64,000 bases of DNA from Pseudomonas sp. MWU13-2105 (lineage in GTDB: Bacteria; Pseudomonadota; Gammaproteobacteria; Pseudomonadales; Pseudomonadaceae). The DNA lies in NCBI RefSeq assembly GCF_023242315.1, contig NZ_JALLIY010000011.1:207493-271492 (forward strand), written 5' to 3'. Of this stretch, positions 7,799 through 14,912 are shown in pieces. The notes below the pieces were generated by a model. The model was not told the DNA's origin. It saw only the letters and a list, made by a program, of their open reading frames with translations, and made no database searches. The first letter of the stretch is position 1; every line of letters begins with the position of its first letter. A program made the position numbers and the translations under genes.

Positions 7799-9500
7799 AT
7801 TCAACACCCACTCCGTCAAACCGCAGACGGTCCTGTACCCGTACTTTGTTGTCCTCCTTGTCATAGCCCTCCAGCAAGCCGGATTCCATCAGGCGAATGA
7901 CGAACTGTGAAGAGTTCACCTCGCCCACGTCGTTCAGACGTACCATCAGCTCCTTGTAACCAAAGCCCTGGTCATTGAGCGATTGCATCAGTTGCACCAG
8001 CGCGTCGTTGACCGAATACTTGCTCATGTCCTTGCCAGCGCCATTGGAGAGGATCTGCTTGAGCTGCAACTTGAAGCTCTGGGGTTCGATTTTGAAGTAA
8101 TCGACGGTGGCGACCTGGTCACCGATCCAGTCGAAACGGGTGATACGGTTCAACTGTTTGGTCAGGTCGGAAATCCAGCGTACCCGGGCCGGATTGAGTT
8201 CGGTGTCCATGAACTCATCGGTGAGGGTTTGGCGCTGGTGCCGGCCGATGGCGATCATGGTTGAGGCGCGGTCTTTGAAATCGCCGATCTGCGGACGGTT
8301 TTGCTTTTCGCCATTGACCAGCTGTTCGAACCATTCCTTACGTTTGAGACGCTCATCGGCGGACTCGGAAATCCGTCGCTTGGTCCAGAATTCCGACTCC
8401 GGCTCGGTGAACGAGGCGAAGGTGTAGAACGATGCGAGGAACTCGTGGTACTGGTTGTAGGTTTCCCGATAGCTGCGGTTGTACCAGCCGTGCACCTGGG
8501 CCTCTTGCTCGGGATGGCTCATCAAGTAGTCGATGCTGCTCGCTGCGCTCACGGCAGACTGTGACGCCAGGTGCACGCCCTGGGAAAACAGCGGGTCGGT
8601 GAAGCAGGCCGAGTCGCCGCAGAGGAAGAAGCGGTCCCGGGAGAAGCACTTGGTTTCGTATGACCAGTCCCGGACCAGCTTGACCTCTTCCGAGCGCTGC
8701 ACGCCATTGAGGATGCCCAGGGCGCGCTCGCTCTTGGCCAGGGTCTGGTCGTAGAAGGCGTCCAATCCTAGGGCTTTGATCTCGGGCAGTTTGCTTTGGT
8801 CGACAATACAACCGACGCTGTAGATCCCGTCCTTGAGGGGAATCATCCAGATCCAGCCGTCCTCGAAGGTAATGGAGAACGTGGTGCCGTTGAGGTCATT
8901 CTTGAACGGATCAGGAGCCTTGAAGTACGACCACAGGGCCACGCTTTTGTAGAACTCGTCGTATTCGCGCAAGTCCAGTTTGCGTACCAGCGGACTGTTG
9001 CTGCCCGAGGCATCGATCAGGTAGTCGGCTTCGAACGTGCTGGTCTCGCCTTTGTGGCGGACCTGCACACTGATGTGGTCCTTGTGTTCGGTATCGACGT
9101 CAAATACCCCAGCCTCTTCGAAGACCTTGACCCCACGTTCGCGGCAGGTATCCAGCAGCATCTGGTCGAAGTCCGAGCGCAGTACCTGGATAGCGTGGTC
9201 GAAGACCCAGTCCTCAGTCTTGGGGGTGCTGAAGGAGAACGTCCACGGCGCTTCGGTCTTGCCCCACAGAAAGGTCGCCGAAGGCTTCAGGATGTATTTG
9301 GCTTCGGCGATTTTGTCGCTCAGGCCCAGGCGATGCAGGATCGACAGAGTACCCGGTAAAAAGGACTCCCCGACCCGGTAGCGCGGAAACTTGTCTTTCT
9401 CGAACACCGTAACCTGGTGCCCGAGTTTCTGCAGGGTCAGTGCCGCGATACTGCCCGCAGGACCGCCTCCCATGACGATGACGTTAGCTTTCTTGCTCAT
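7788..9500 (-). CDS. Flavin-dependent halogenase-type oxidoreductase with a C-terminal extension
   Basis: This 570-residue protein has an N-terminal FAD Rossmann motif (GGGPAG, residues 11-16), a lysine at the halogenase active-site position (K72 in ILKPSATFLWG, like K71 of CmlS-type enzymes), the W-x-W-x-I-P motif (GWIWMIP), and an F-x-x-P-x-x-S-x-G motif (FTDPLFSQG) known from flavin halogenases. It groups by eye with the PltA/CmlS type that acts on carrier-bound acyl groups and not with free-tryptophan enzymes. The last ~70 residues (NDALVQLMQSLND onward) look like a small winged-helix domain. An epoxidase/monooxygenase-like outcome instead of halogenation is possible. No flavin reductase is encoded nearby, so the host must supply FADH2. 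GGAG nine bases upstream supports the start. Confidence 0.85.
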   Translation of the reverse strand: MSKKANVIVMGGGPAGSIAALTLQKLGHQVTVFEKDKFPRYRVGESFLPGTLSILHRLGLSDKIAEAKYILKPSATFLWGKTEAPWTFSFSTPKTEDWVFDHAIQVLRSDFDQMLLDTCRERGVKVFEEAGVFDVDTEHKDHISVQVRHKGETSTFEADYLIDASGSNSPLVRKLDLREYDEFYKSVALWSYFKAPDPFKNDLNGTTFSITFEDGWIWMIPLKDGIYSVGCIVDQSKLPEIKALGLDAFYDQTLAKSERALGILNGVQRSEEVKLVRDWSYETKCFSRDRFFLCGDSACFTDPLFSQGVHLASQSAVSAASSIDYLMSHPEQEAQVHGWYNRSYRETYNQYHEFLASFYTFASFTEPESEFWTKRRISESADERLKRKEWFEQLVNGEKQNRPQIGDFKDRASTMIAIGRHQRQTLTDEFMDTELNPARVRWISDLTKQLNRITRFDWIGDQVATVDYFKIEPQSFKLQLKQILSNGAGKDMSKYSVNDALVQLMQSLNDQGFGYKELMVRLNDVGEVNSSQFVIRLMESGLLEGYDKEDNKVRVQDRLRFDGVGVEYEV

Positions 9501-9515
9501 GCGGGAATTACTCCT

Positions 9516-10136
9516 TCAGACCAGTTGAATGATTTTTTGCCGCGCCGTTGAACTGCAATGGACACCCTCCGGGATCAGCTCGCTGAGGACCACGCCGGCC
9601 TGTACCGTGACGTCATCGCCGACCACGGTCAGTGGCGTGACCACGGTGCTCAGGCCGTAAAAACCACGACTGCCCAAGGTCACGCTGTTACCGGCGTTAA
9701 ACATGGGCGAGAGAAAGTTGTTGTCGCCCAGTGTCGAGTGATGCCCCAGACAACAGTGGTAATTGATCATGTTCCATGACCCCAACTGCACGTTGACCCC
9801 CAGGTAGCTGCGGGCAGCAATGACGTTGCCGCGACTGTGGTTCAGGTCCAGGTGGTGACGAGCATCGGGATGGACGAAGTTGGGGGCCAGCAGTCGCCCA
9901 TCGCTGAAGTGCCGGTCGATCAACTGCTGGCGCAGCGCGATCTCGGCTACCCCCAGGACATAACGATGACGGGCGTCCAGCTCCTGCTCGGGCCAGGCTT
10001 CGAGCGGCAAGGCACTGGCGCAGGACGGATCCTCGATGGCCAGGAAGCGGATGCATGCCTGCGGCTCGATATCGCGCAGGTAGCTGGCCAGCTCCACAGC
10101 GAACTTGCCAGCGCCGAGAATGACGATATCGCTCAT
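9516..10136 (-). CDS. NeuD/PglD-like acyltransferase with left-handed beta-helix
   Basis: The start is the ATG at 10136 (MSDIVILGAGKFAVELASYL), whose ATGA overlaps the stop of the upstream ligase gene; upstream in-frame codons belong to the ligase reading region. The 206-residue protein has the two-part NeuD layout: an N-terminal Rossmann-like segment (VILGAGKFA) and a C-terminal series of hexapeptide turns (for example GNVIAARSYLGVNVQLGSW, then VTLGSRGFYGLSTVV and VGDDVTVQAGVVLSE) forming a left-handed beta-helix. NeuD/PglD enzymes transfer acetyl groups from acetyl-CoA to sugars. There are no sugar genes here, so it may acylate the cluster's own product or an ACP-bound intermediate. That is inference. 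Confidence 0.78.
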   Translation of the reverse strand: MSDIVILGAGKFAVELASYLRDIEPQACIRFLAIEDPSCASALPLEAWPEQELDARHRYVLGVAEIALRQQLIDRHFSDGRLLAPNFVHPDARHHLDLNHSRGNVIAARSYLGVNVQLGSWNMINYHCCLGHHSTLGDNNFLSPMFNAGNSVTLGSRGFYGLSTVVTPLTVVGDDVTVQAGVVLSELIPEGVHCSSTARQKIIQLV

Positions 10137-11500
10137 TGGCTCACCACCCGGCTCTTCTTGAAGCGGTTGGAGAAGGCGATCTCGTCGACCTTGTTGACCT
10201 TCACTGGCAATTTGTAGGCTTCCAGTTGACTGCCCAGGTGCTCGAGCACGTAGCGCTTGAGCTCTTGCTTGCTGGCAATCGCCGTGGCTTTGACATCCAT
10301 ATGCACGGCCTGGCCGGTAATCGCGTTGGGCATGCCGTAGACCAGGCAGTCCTCTATCAGCGGGCTGCCCATAAGGATGTTCTCCAGTTCCATGGGCAAC
10401 ACTTTCAGACCGCCGACGTTGATCAGCTCCTTCTGCCGGCCCTGGATACGCAAGTAGCCCTCGTCGTTCTGCTCCACCAGATCCCCGGTGCGGAACCAAC
10501 CGTCCGCCGTGACGTTGTCGGTGTCCTGGTTCAGGTAACCGATGAACTGGCTTTGGGTCTTGAGCTGCAGCTCACCATCGACAATCCGGAACTCGGCGTT
10601 CTTATCCGTCAGCTTGAAGAAGGTACTGGCGGACGACTGACTGACCGTGGTGCTGATCCCGGTTTCGCTGGTCCCGAAGGTCTGTAGCATCTTGGCCTTG
10701 GGGAACATTTGCTGGACACGGGTCAGCAGGCTTTGCTGCATGGTTTCGGTGCCGTAGGTGATCAAGCGTACCGAAGACAGGTCATGCTGTTCCTGATGAC
10801 GGCCCATGAGGATCAGGTTGAGAAAGGTCGGGCTGACAGGCAGCACCTTGACCCGGTGGCGCTCGATCAGCTCACAGATCGCCTGGGGCGTGCGCTCGCC
10901 AGGCAAGACGGCGCAGCCACCCACCAGCAAGGTGTTGAGCAACGAGTTGAGACCACCGATATGGTCGAACAGCAGGAACATCAGAATTGTCGTCGGCTTC
11001 TTCTGGCCCTTCTCCAGCTTGGGATCTATCAGGTCGTCGAAGTCATGGAGAATCGCCTTGGGCGCGCCGGTGCTGCCACTGCTGAGCAGCACCAGGCCGG
11101 CTCGTCCCTGTTTGCGCAGACGCTGATAGTGCGCCGGCGGTTCATTTGCACAGGTCTCGGCCAGGGGATGAACCCGCAGCAAGTGCTCACGGATTTCAAT
11201 TCGGTAGCGGCATTGCGCGGCGGTCTGCAGGGTCGAGACGGCGCGCTCGTTCAGGTCCACCAGCGGCGCGACGATATTGCGGTTGATGTACAGCGCCAAC
11301 AGCGCGGCAATAGCCTGAACGCTGTAGTCGGCATTGAGGATCACCGCCTCGCCGGGCTGCACGCCCTGGGCCTGGAGCGCGGCCCGGGCCTGCTCGACTT
11401 CCGCGCACAGCTGGGCATAGGTATGGCTGTGCCCGTCGTGCAACAACGCCACCCGCTCTGCCGGCTCAGCCAGGGCGCTAAGCAACCGCGAGCGGCTCAT
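10133..11500 (-). CDS. AMP-dependent acyl ligase (acid activation for the ACP)
   Basis: A complete 455-residue ANL enzyme, short for the family. The visible motifs are the P-loop LSSGSTGAPKAILHD (~139-153), TFGTSETG (A5), GWFRTGD (A7), GRQKELINVGGLKV (A8), and the A10 region NRFKKSR at the C-terminus with the catalytic lysine (K448 or K449). It should activate a carboxylic acid as acyl-AMP and pass it to phosphopantetheine of the operon's ACP or to CoA. ATGA overlaps occur at both ends, with the SDR upstream and the NeuD-like gene downstream. The ~35-residue central stretch after HDFDD is lysine-rich (DPKLEKGQKKPTT) and not typical. The acid substrate cannot be predicted. Confidence 0.88.
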   Translation of the reverse strand: MSRSRLLSALAEPAERVALLHDGHSHTYAQLCAEVEQARAALQAQGVQPGEAVILNADYSVQAIAALLALYINRNIVAPLVDLNERAVSTLQTAAQCRYRIEIREHLLRVHPLAETCANEPPAHYQRLRKQGRAGLVLLSSGSTGAPKAILHDFDDLIDPKLEKGQKKPTTILMFLLFDHIGGLNSLLNTLLVGGCAVLPGERTPQAICELIERHRVKVLPVSPTFLNLILMGRHQEQHDLSSVRLITYGTETMQQSLLTRVQQMFPKAKMLQTFGTSETGISTTVSQSSASTFFKLTDKNAEFRIVDGELQLKTQSQFIGYLNQDTDNVTADGWFRTGDLVEQNDEGYLRIQGRQKELINVGGLKVLPMELENILMGSPLIEDCLVYGMPNAITGQAVHMDVKATAIASKQELKRYVLEHLGSQLEAYKLPVKVNKVDEIAFSNRFKKSRVVSQ

Positions 11501-12192
11501 TGCACACCTCCCAGGCTCAAGGTTTCGCCTGTGATAAAGGCCGATTGCTCGCCAATCAGAAACTCAAGGGGACCAATCACGTCGGTAAACACACACAGTC
11601 GGGCTATAGCCTGGCGCTCGATCATTTTCTGTCTGATCTCCTGAGGAAGCGTGCGGGTCATGGAGCTGCGGTACAGCGGCAGCGCCAGGGTGTTGATACG
11701 AACATTGAAAGCCATCAGCTCTTTGCTCAGCGTACGGGTCAGTTGCTCGACGGCGGCCTTGCTCGCGGCGTAGATGGACTGACCGGGAATTGCCCAGCGG
11801 GTGGCCACGGTCGACAGGTTGACGATGGCCTTGGCCCCTTCGGTTTTCTGCATCAACTTGACCGCTTCACGGGTAACGTTGATCAGGCCAAACACATTGC
11901 TGGCAAACAACCCTTGGACGGTTTCTTCCGGCGTCAACAAGAAAGGCGCCATGTTGGCTTCACCGGCATTGTTGATCAGTACATCGAGTCGACCATGGGC
12001 CAGCCGTATATGCTTGATCATCTGCCGCACCGCTCGTGCATCATTCAAATCCAGGCAAAAATGGGTATAGCCTTCATGCTCAATACTGCTCTCGCCACGA
12101 CTACAACCCACGACCTGGTCACCGCGCTGCAAAAAATACAGCGCGACATCCTTGCCTACACCTTTACGTGTCCCGGTCAGCAATATAATCAT
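11497..12192 (-). CDS. Short-chain dehydrogenase/reductase (FabG-like)
   Basis: I take the ATG at 12192 (MIILLTGTRKGVG) because the cofactor motif TGxxxGxG begins immediately after it and the upstream gene ends three bases before; a TTG 21 bases further upstream is less likely. The 231-residue protein has the classical SDR features: TGTRKGVG for NAD(P) binding, NNAG (in DVLINNAGEAN), the catalytic Ser in NLSTVATRW, and Y-x-x-x-K in SIYAASKAAVEQLTR. In this operon it probably reduces a ketone or oxidises an alcohol on the ACP-bound acyl chain. The stop overlaps the ligase start (ATGA). Confidence 0.87.
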   Translation of the reverse strand: MIILLTGTRKGVGKDVALYFLQRGDQVVGCSRGESSIEHEGYTHFCLDLNDARAVRQMIKHIRLAHGRLDVLINNAGEANMAPFLLTPEETVQGLFASNVFGLINVTREAVKLMQKTEGAKAIVNLSTVATRWAIPGQSIYAASKAAVEQLTRTLSKELMAFNVRINTLALPLYRSSMTRTLPQEIRQKMIERQAIARLCVFTDVIGPLEFLIGEQSAFITGETLSLGGVQ

Positions 12193-12193
12193 T

Positions 12194-13081
12194 TCAATGC
12201 AACTTATAACCAATGAGCAGAGGCAGGCTGTAAACAGGCTTTATTTTTTCCGGCTGCAAAGACGGCGATTTGGTTTTTATCAGCGAGGGCACGTCTCGCT
12301 TGATCTGGCGCGACAGGGAAATGCGGAAATTACTCAACTCCGCGGCATTCGTCACCAGGCATTGAATACCGAGCATCAGGCATAATTTCAAACGCCAGCT
12401 GTCGACGCTGCGGGCAAATAACTCCGGATCACTGATGTATAAAATACGCGCAAAGGGTTCAAACCAGCGCCGGCTCATTTTTTTGACGATCAAATAACAG
12501 GCGCGGCCGCTGGTTTCATCGACCACCATCAAATGCCGACATTCCAGTGCCGAATGATCGTGGAAAACCACTTTATCCTTGTCGCTCAACCAGCCTTGTA
12601 CCGCGCATATATCCGTTTCCAAGCGGTAGCGCCAACGAATTTTCAGCGGATTACCCATGGGATATATCAATAACAAATCCGTTTCCAGATCAGTAAAGCC
12701 AAATTTCTTGCTGATCTCATACACATCGGGTGTCGGTGTGTAGTTGAGCAAGGTGACCTTGCGCATGGACAAAGCTGGTAATAACAGCTTGAGGCTTTCC
12801 TTGCGATAGTCCTCCTTGACGTACCAGCTGTGCAGTTCGCAGAAACGCTCGTCAGGCCCATTGACCGGCTGCTGGGTGAAGAGCAACCCCAGGAAACCCA
12901 CGACTTCGTCGCCGTCCTGCATCACATAGCCGAAATAGTCTTCGCCGCCTGACCACGGGTCCTGGAACATGCGTTTGCGCACATTAACCCCGATCCAGCT
13001 GGAATTGAGCGTCGACTCACGCAACAACTTGCAGACCGGATACATATCATTGCTCAAGGCTTTTCGCACGGTCACATTCAC
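12194..13081 (-). CDS. GNAT-family acyltransferase with an extra C-terminal domain
   Basis: I choose a GTG at 13081 (reading MNVTVRKALSNDMYPV), with GAGGAA about eight bases upstream, over a TTG at 13111 that overlaps the ACP stop. The product is 295 residues. The first ~150 residues are GNAT-like (VTVRKALSNDMYPVCKLL, then YVMQDGDEVVGFLGLL, HSWYVKEDYRKESLKLL, and VYEISKKFGFTDLE). The acyl-CoA pyrophosphate loop has YRKES where most GNATs have a glycine-rich R/Q-x-x-G-x-G/A. The C-terminal ~140 residues match nothing I recognise. The codons are richer in A/T than in the downstream genes. It may transfer an acyl group to or from the ACP encoded just upstream; this is inference. Confidence 0.72.
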   Translation of the reverse strand: MNVTVRKALSNDMYPVCKLLRESTLNSSWIGVNVRKRMFQDPWSGGEDYFGYVMQDGDEVVGFLGLLFTQQPVNGPDERFCELHSWYVKEDYRKESLKLLLPALSMRKVTLLNYTPTPDVYEISKKFGFTDLETDLLLIYPMGNPLKIRWRYRLETDICAVQGWLSDKDKVVFHDHSALECRHLMVVDETSGRACYLIVKKMSRRWFEPFARILYISDPELFARSVDSWRLKLCLMLGIQCLVTNAAELSNFRISLSRQIKRDVPSLIKTKSPSLQPEKIKPVYSLPLLIGYKLH

Positions 13082-13107
13082 TGGATGTTCCTCGGAAGTG
13101 AAAGGGA

Positions 13108-13416
13108 TCAAGCCAATGCCGGCGCCGACACTTGAGTCTCAGCCATGATGAACTCAATCAGCAACGTAACACTGCTGAACGGACTGATTGTCTGTGAAAC
13201 GGCTTTTTCCGAAGTCAGGGAAATTTCAAGGCCGAGTTCATCATCCAGGCCCTCTTCGACCGCGGCAAGAAAGCTGACCAGTTGCATGGAATCAAATACG
13301 CCGGTTGTGCCATACAGCGCCAATGTATCGACATTGCTCAGGTCAATCTTCTCTTTGCGCGTGGCATTCACTTCGATCAACGCGCTGTGAATAATACTGA
13401 ATACTTGCTCTCTCAT
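13108..13416 (-). CDS. Dedicated acyl carrier protein
   Basis: A 102-residue acidic helical protein, somewhat longer than the usual 80. The phosphopantetheine site is TGVFDSMQLVSFLAAVEE, with S43 in a D-S-M triad (usual form DSL) at the start of helix II. GGAGGT lies seven bases before the ATG, a strong ribosome site fitting the first gene of an operon. The operon also encodes a PPTase (to make holo-ACP) and an AMP ligase (to load it), but no ketosynthase or malonyltransferase. It therefore probably carries a preformed acyl group and does not serve chain elongation. It is separate from the housekeeping AcpP. Confidence 0.85.
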   Translation of the reverse strand: MREQVFSIIHSALIEVNATRKEKIDLSNVDTLALYGTTGVFDSMQLVSFLAAVEEGLDDELGLEISLTSEKAVSQTISPFSSVTLLIEFIMAETQVSAPALA

Positions 13417-13645
13417 TATCGACCTCCGTCAGGGCAATGGGGAAGTTTCGCTCTTTGTCGGCAGCGAACAGCGTGGCGAGGCAGTCGAAATCTAACAGCT
13501 TCCCCGCACTAAAAAAACCTACCCCTTCTGATAGGTTTTTTGAATTCCTCCGCTCAGTTAGGATCAACCGCTAATCCCTTCATTCCAGGTTGGAAGTGCT
13601 GCTTTCCGATGGGTGAGTTTTCGCGAGCACCAATAAGGTAGAGCC
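13417..13645. promoter_or_regulatory. Divergent promoter region of the ACP operon and the antiporter-acylase operon
   Basis: The 229-bp gap separates two divergent operons and centres on the lux box at 13517-13536. To the left, TAGATT preceded by TGT (13489-13494 on the + strand as aatcta) would serve as an extended -10 and put the box centre near -44. To the right, TAGGAT at about 13559-13564 gives a nearly symmetric arrangement. Both distances fit class II activation by a LuxR protein. The -10 matches are only 4 of 6, so transcription probably depends on the activator. These assignments are inference from spacing. Confidence 0.5.
13517..13536. promoter_or_regulatory. lux box (LuxR-type operator)
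   Basis: The sequence ACCTACCCCTTCTGATAGGT is a 20-bp imperfect dyad whose outer ten-base half-sites read ACCTACCCCT and ACCTATCAGA. It closely resembles Pseudomonas las/rhl-type boxes (ACCTRYCAG half-sites) and is extended by A/T runs so that AAAAAACCTA mirrors TAGGTTTTTT exactly. It lies in the divergent promoter region, 100 bp before the ACP gene and 110 bp before the antiporter gene. The LuxR solo at 3968-4693 is the obvious candidate ligand-binding regulator. Confidence 0.7.
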
Positions 13646-14875
13646 ATGCTATTCGTGCAGATCGTATTCATCTTGTTGGCTGCCAAGGCCGTGGGCGCGT
13701 TATTGAAGAAAATTGGCCAGCCGGAAGTTATCGGGGAAATGATGGCCGGCTTCCTTTTGGGGCCGATTGTTCTGGGGTACTTTTTTCCGGGACTCCACCA
13801 TGCCCTATTTAGGGGCGACGCCGCGATACAGTTAAAAACCCTGAGCGACATTGGCATTCTGTTATTCATGTTTGTTGTGGGCGCCGAGTTTCGCTTTCCG
13901 GAAAGCTCAGGGCCGCGCCTGCAGGGCAAAGTGCTGCTAACGGGCGGCTGCAGCATTGTCATTCCCTTCGCCCTCGGGGTGGCGGTCGCGCCGTTACTGT
14001 TCGGGGCTTTCGCACCGCCAGGAGTACCGCGCCTGAGCTTTGCGCTGTTCATTGGCACGGTGTTTTCGGTCACCGCTTTTCCGGTGCTGGCGCGCATCCT
14101 CAAGGAGCGGCAGATGCTTGAGAGTGAGGCCGGCTCCCTGGCATTGATGTCCGCCGCGCTGAGCGATGTGGGGGCCTGGATTTTGCTGGCCATTGCGGCC
14201 ATGAGCTTGAAGGTCGACGGCCAATGGCAGGACCTGGCCCTGCGGCTCGGCGGGCTTCTGCTGTTGTGCGTTGCTTCCTTTTGGTGCGTGCGGCCACTGC
14301 TCAAAGCCTGGATCGAGCGCATCGGCCATGACGGCGATCCGCGCCTGCTGGTGTTGCTGCTGTGTGGCGCGTTGATTTACGGCAGCCTCACCGACTGGCT
14401 ACAGGTGCATGCCGTGTTCGGTGCCTTCCTGTTTGGCGCTTGTCTGCCCCGGGATCAGCGGTTGCTGAACATGCTGGTCGAGCGTGTGGAGCACATCGCA
14501 GTCATTGTGCTGATGCCGTGCTTTTTTGCCTTGGCGGGCCTCAATACGTCGACAGCGGCTTTTTCCAGTGTGGGCATCAGCATGTTGGCGCTGGTCCTGT
14601 TGGTGGCGGTCAGCGGCAAGTTGCTGGGCGGAGCTCTGGGCGCGCGCCTGGCGGGTTACCCGCCGTCAGTGGCAGTTGCGGTTGGTGTGCTGATGAATGC
14701 ACGGGGCTTGATGGAACTGGTGGTGCTGAAGATCGGCCTGGACCTGGGGGTGATTGGTGAAGAGCTGTTTACCCTGTTTGTGATCATGACCGTGGTCACC
14801 ACCATGATGACCGGACCGCTGCTCCACCTGCTACACAAACTCGGCGCCAGCCGGCGCCCGCTGAGTGCGCAATAG
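13646..14875 (+). CDS. CPA2-type cation:proton antiporter
   Basis: A 409-residue integral membrane protein with about twelve hydrophobic helices and the Na+/H+ exchanger (CPA2, KefB/GerN-like) pattern: IGQPEVIGEMMAGFLLGP near the N-terminus, a GTVFSVTAFPVLARIL helix, ALSDVGAWILLAIAA with the family aspartate, and NARGLMELVVLKIGLDLG near the end. No C-terminal TrkA-N domain is present, so this is the short form. It faces away from the ACP operon across the lux box and runs into the acylase gene 37 bp downstream, so the two are probably one transcript. It may provide ion homeostasis or self-protection; the second role is speculation. Confidence 0.87.
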   Translation: MLFVQIVFILLAAKAVGALLKKIGQPEVIGEMMAGFLLGPIVLGYFFPGLHHALFRGDAAIQLKTLSDIGILLFMFVVGAEFRFPESSGPRLQGKVLLTGGCSIVIPFALGVAVAPLLFGAFAPPGVPRLSFALFIGTVFSVTAFPVLARILKERQMLESEAGSLALMSAALSDVGAWILLAIAAMSLKVDGQWQDLALRLGGLLLLCVASFWCVRPLLKAWIERIGHDGDPRLLVLLLCGALIYGSLTDWLQVHAVFGAFLFGACLPRDQRLLNMLVERVEHIAVIVLMPCFFALAGLNTSTAAFSSVGISMLALVLLVAVSGKLLGGALGARLAGYPPSVAVAVGVLMNARGLMELVVLKIGLDLGVIGEELFTLFVIMTVVTTMMTGPLLHLLHKLGASRRPLSAQ

Positions 14876-14912
14876 CCCGTTCTCTCCATCTATCGCCAAC
14901 AAGGTCTTTTCC

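Noticed and set aside
7788..9500. The flavoprotein as a free-tryptophan halogenase (PrnA/RebH type)
   Set aside because: The F-x-x-P-x-x-S-x-G block and the adjacent ACP and ligase fit the carrier-bound substrate type better. No tryptophan-pathway genes are near.
4680..13416. The cluster as an aryl-polyene or fatty-acid synthase locus
   Set aside because: No ketosynthase, dehydratase or malonyltransferase is present, so chain elongation cannot be encoded here.
13511..13541. The inverted repeat AAAAAACCTA...TAGGTTTTTT as a rho-independent terminator
   Set aside because: It lies between the starts of two divergent genes, where no transcript needs to end, and the stem is A/T-rich. The inner 20 bp fit a lux box much better.
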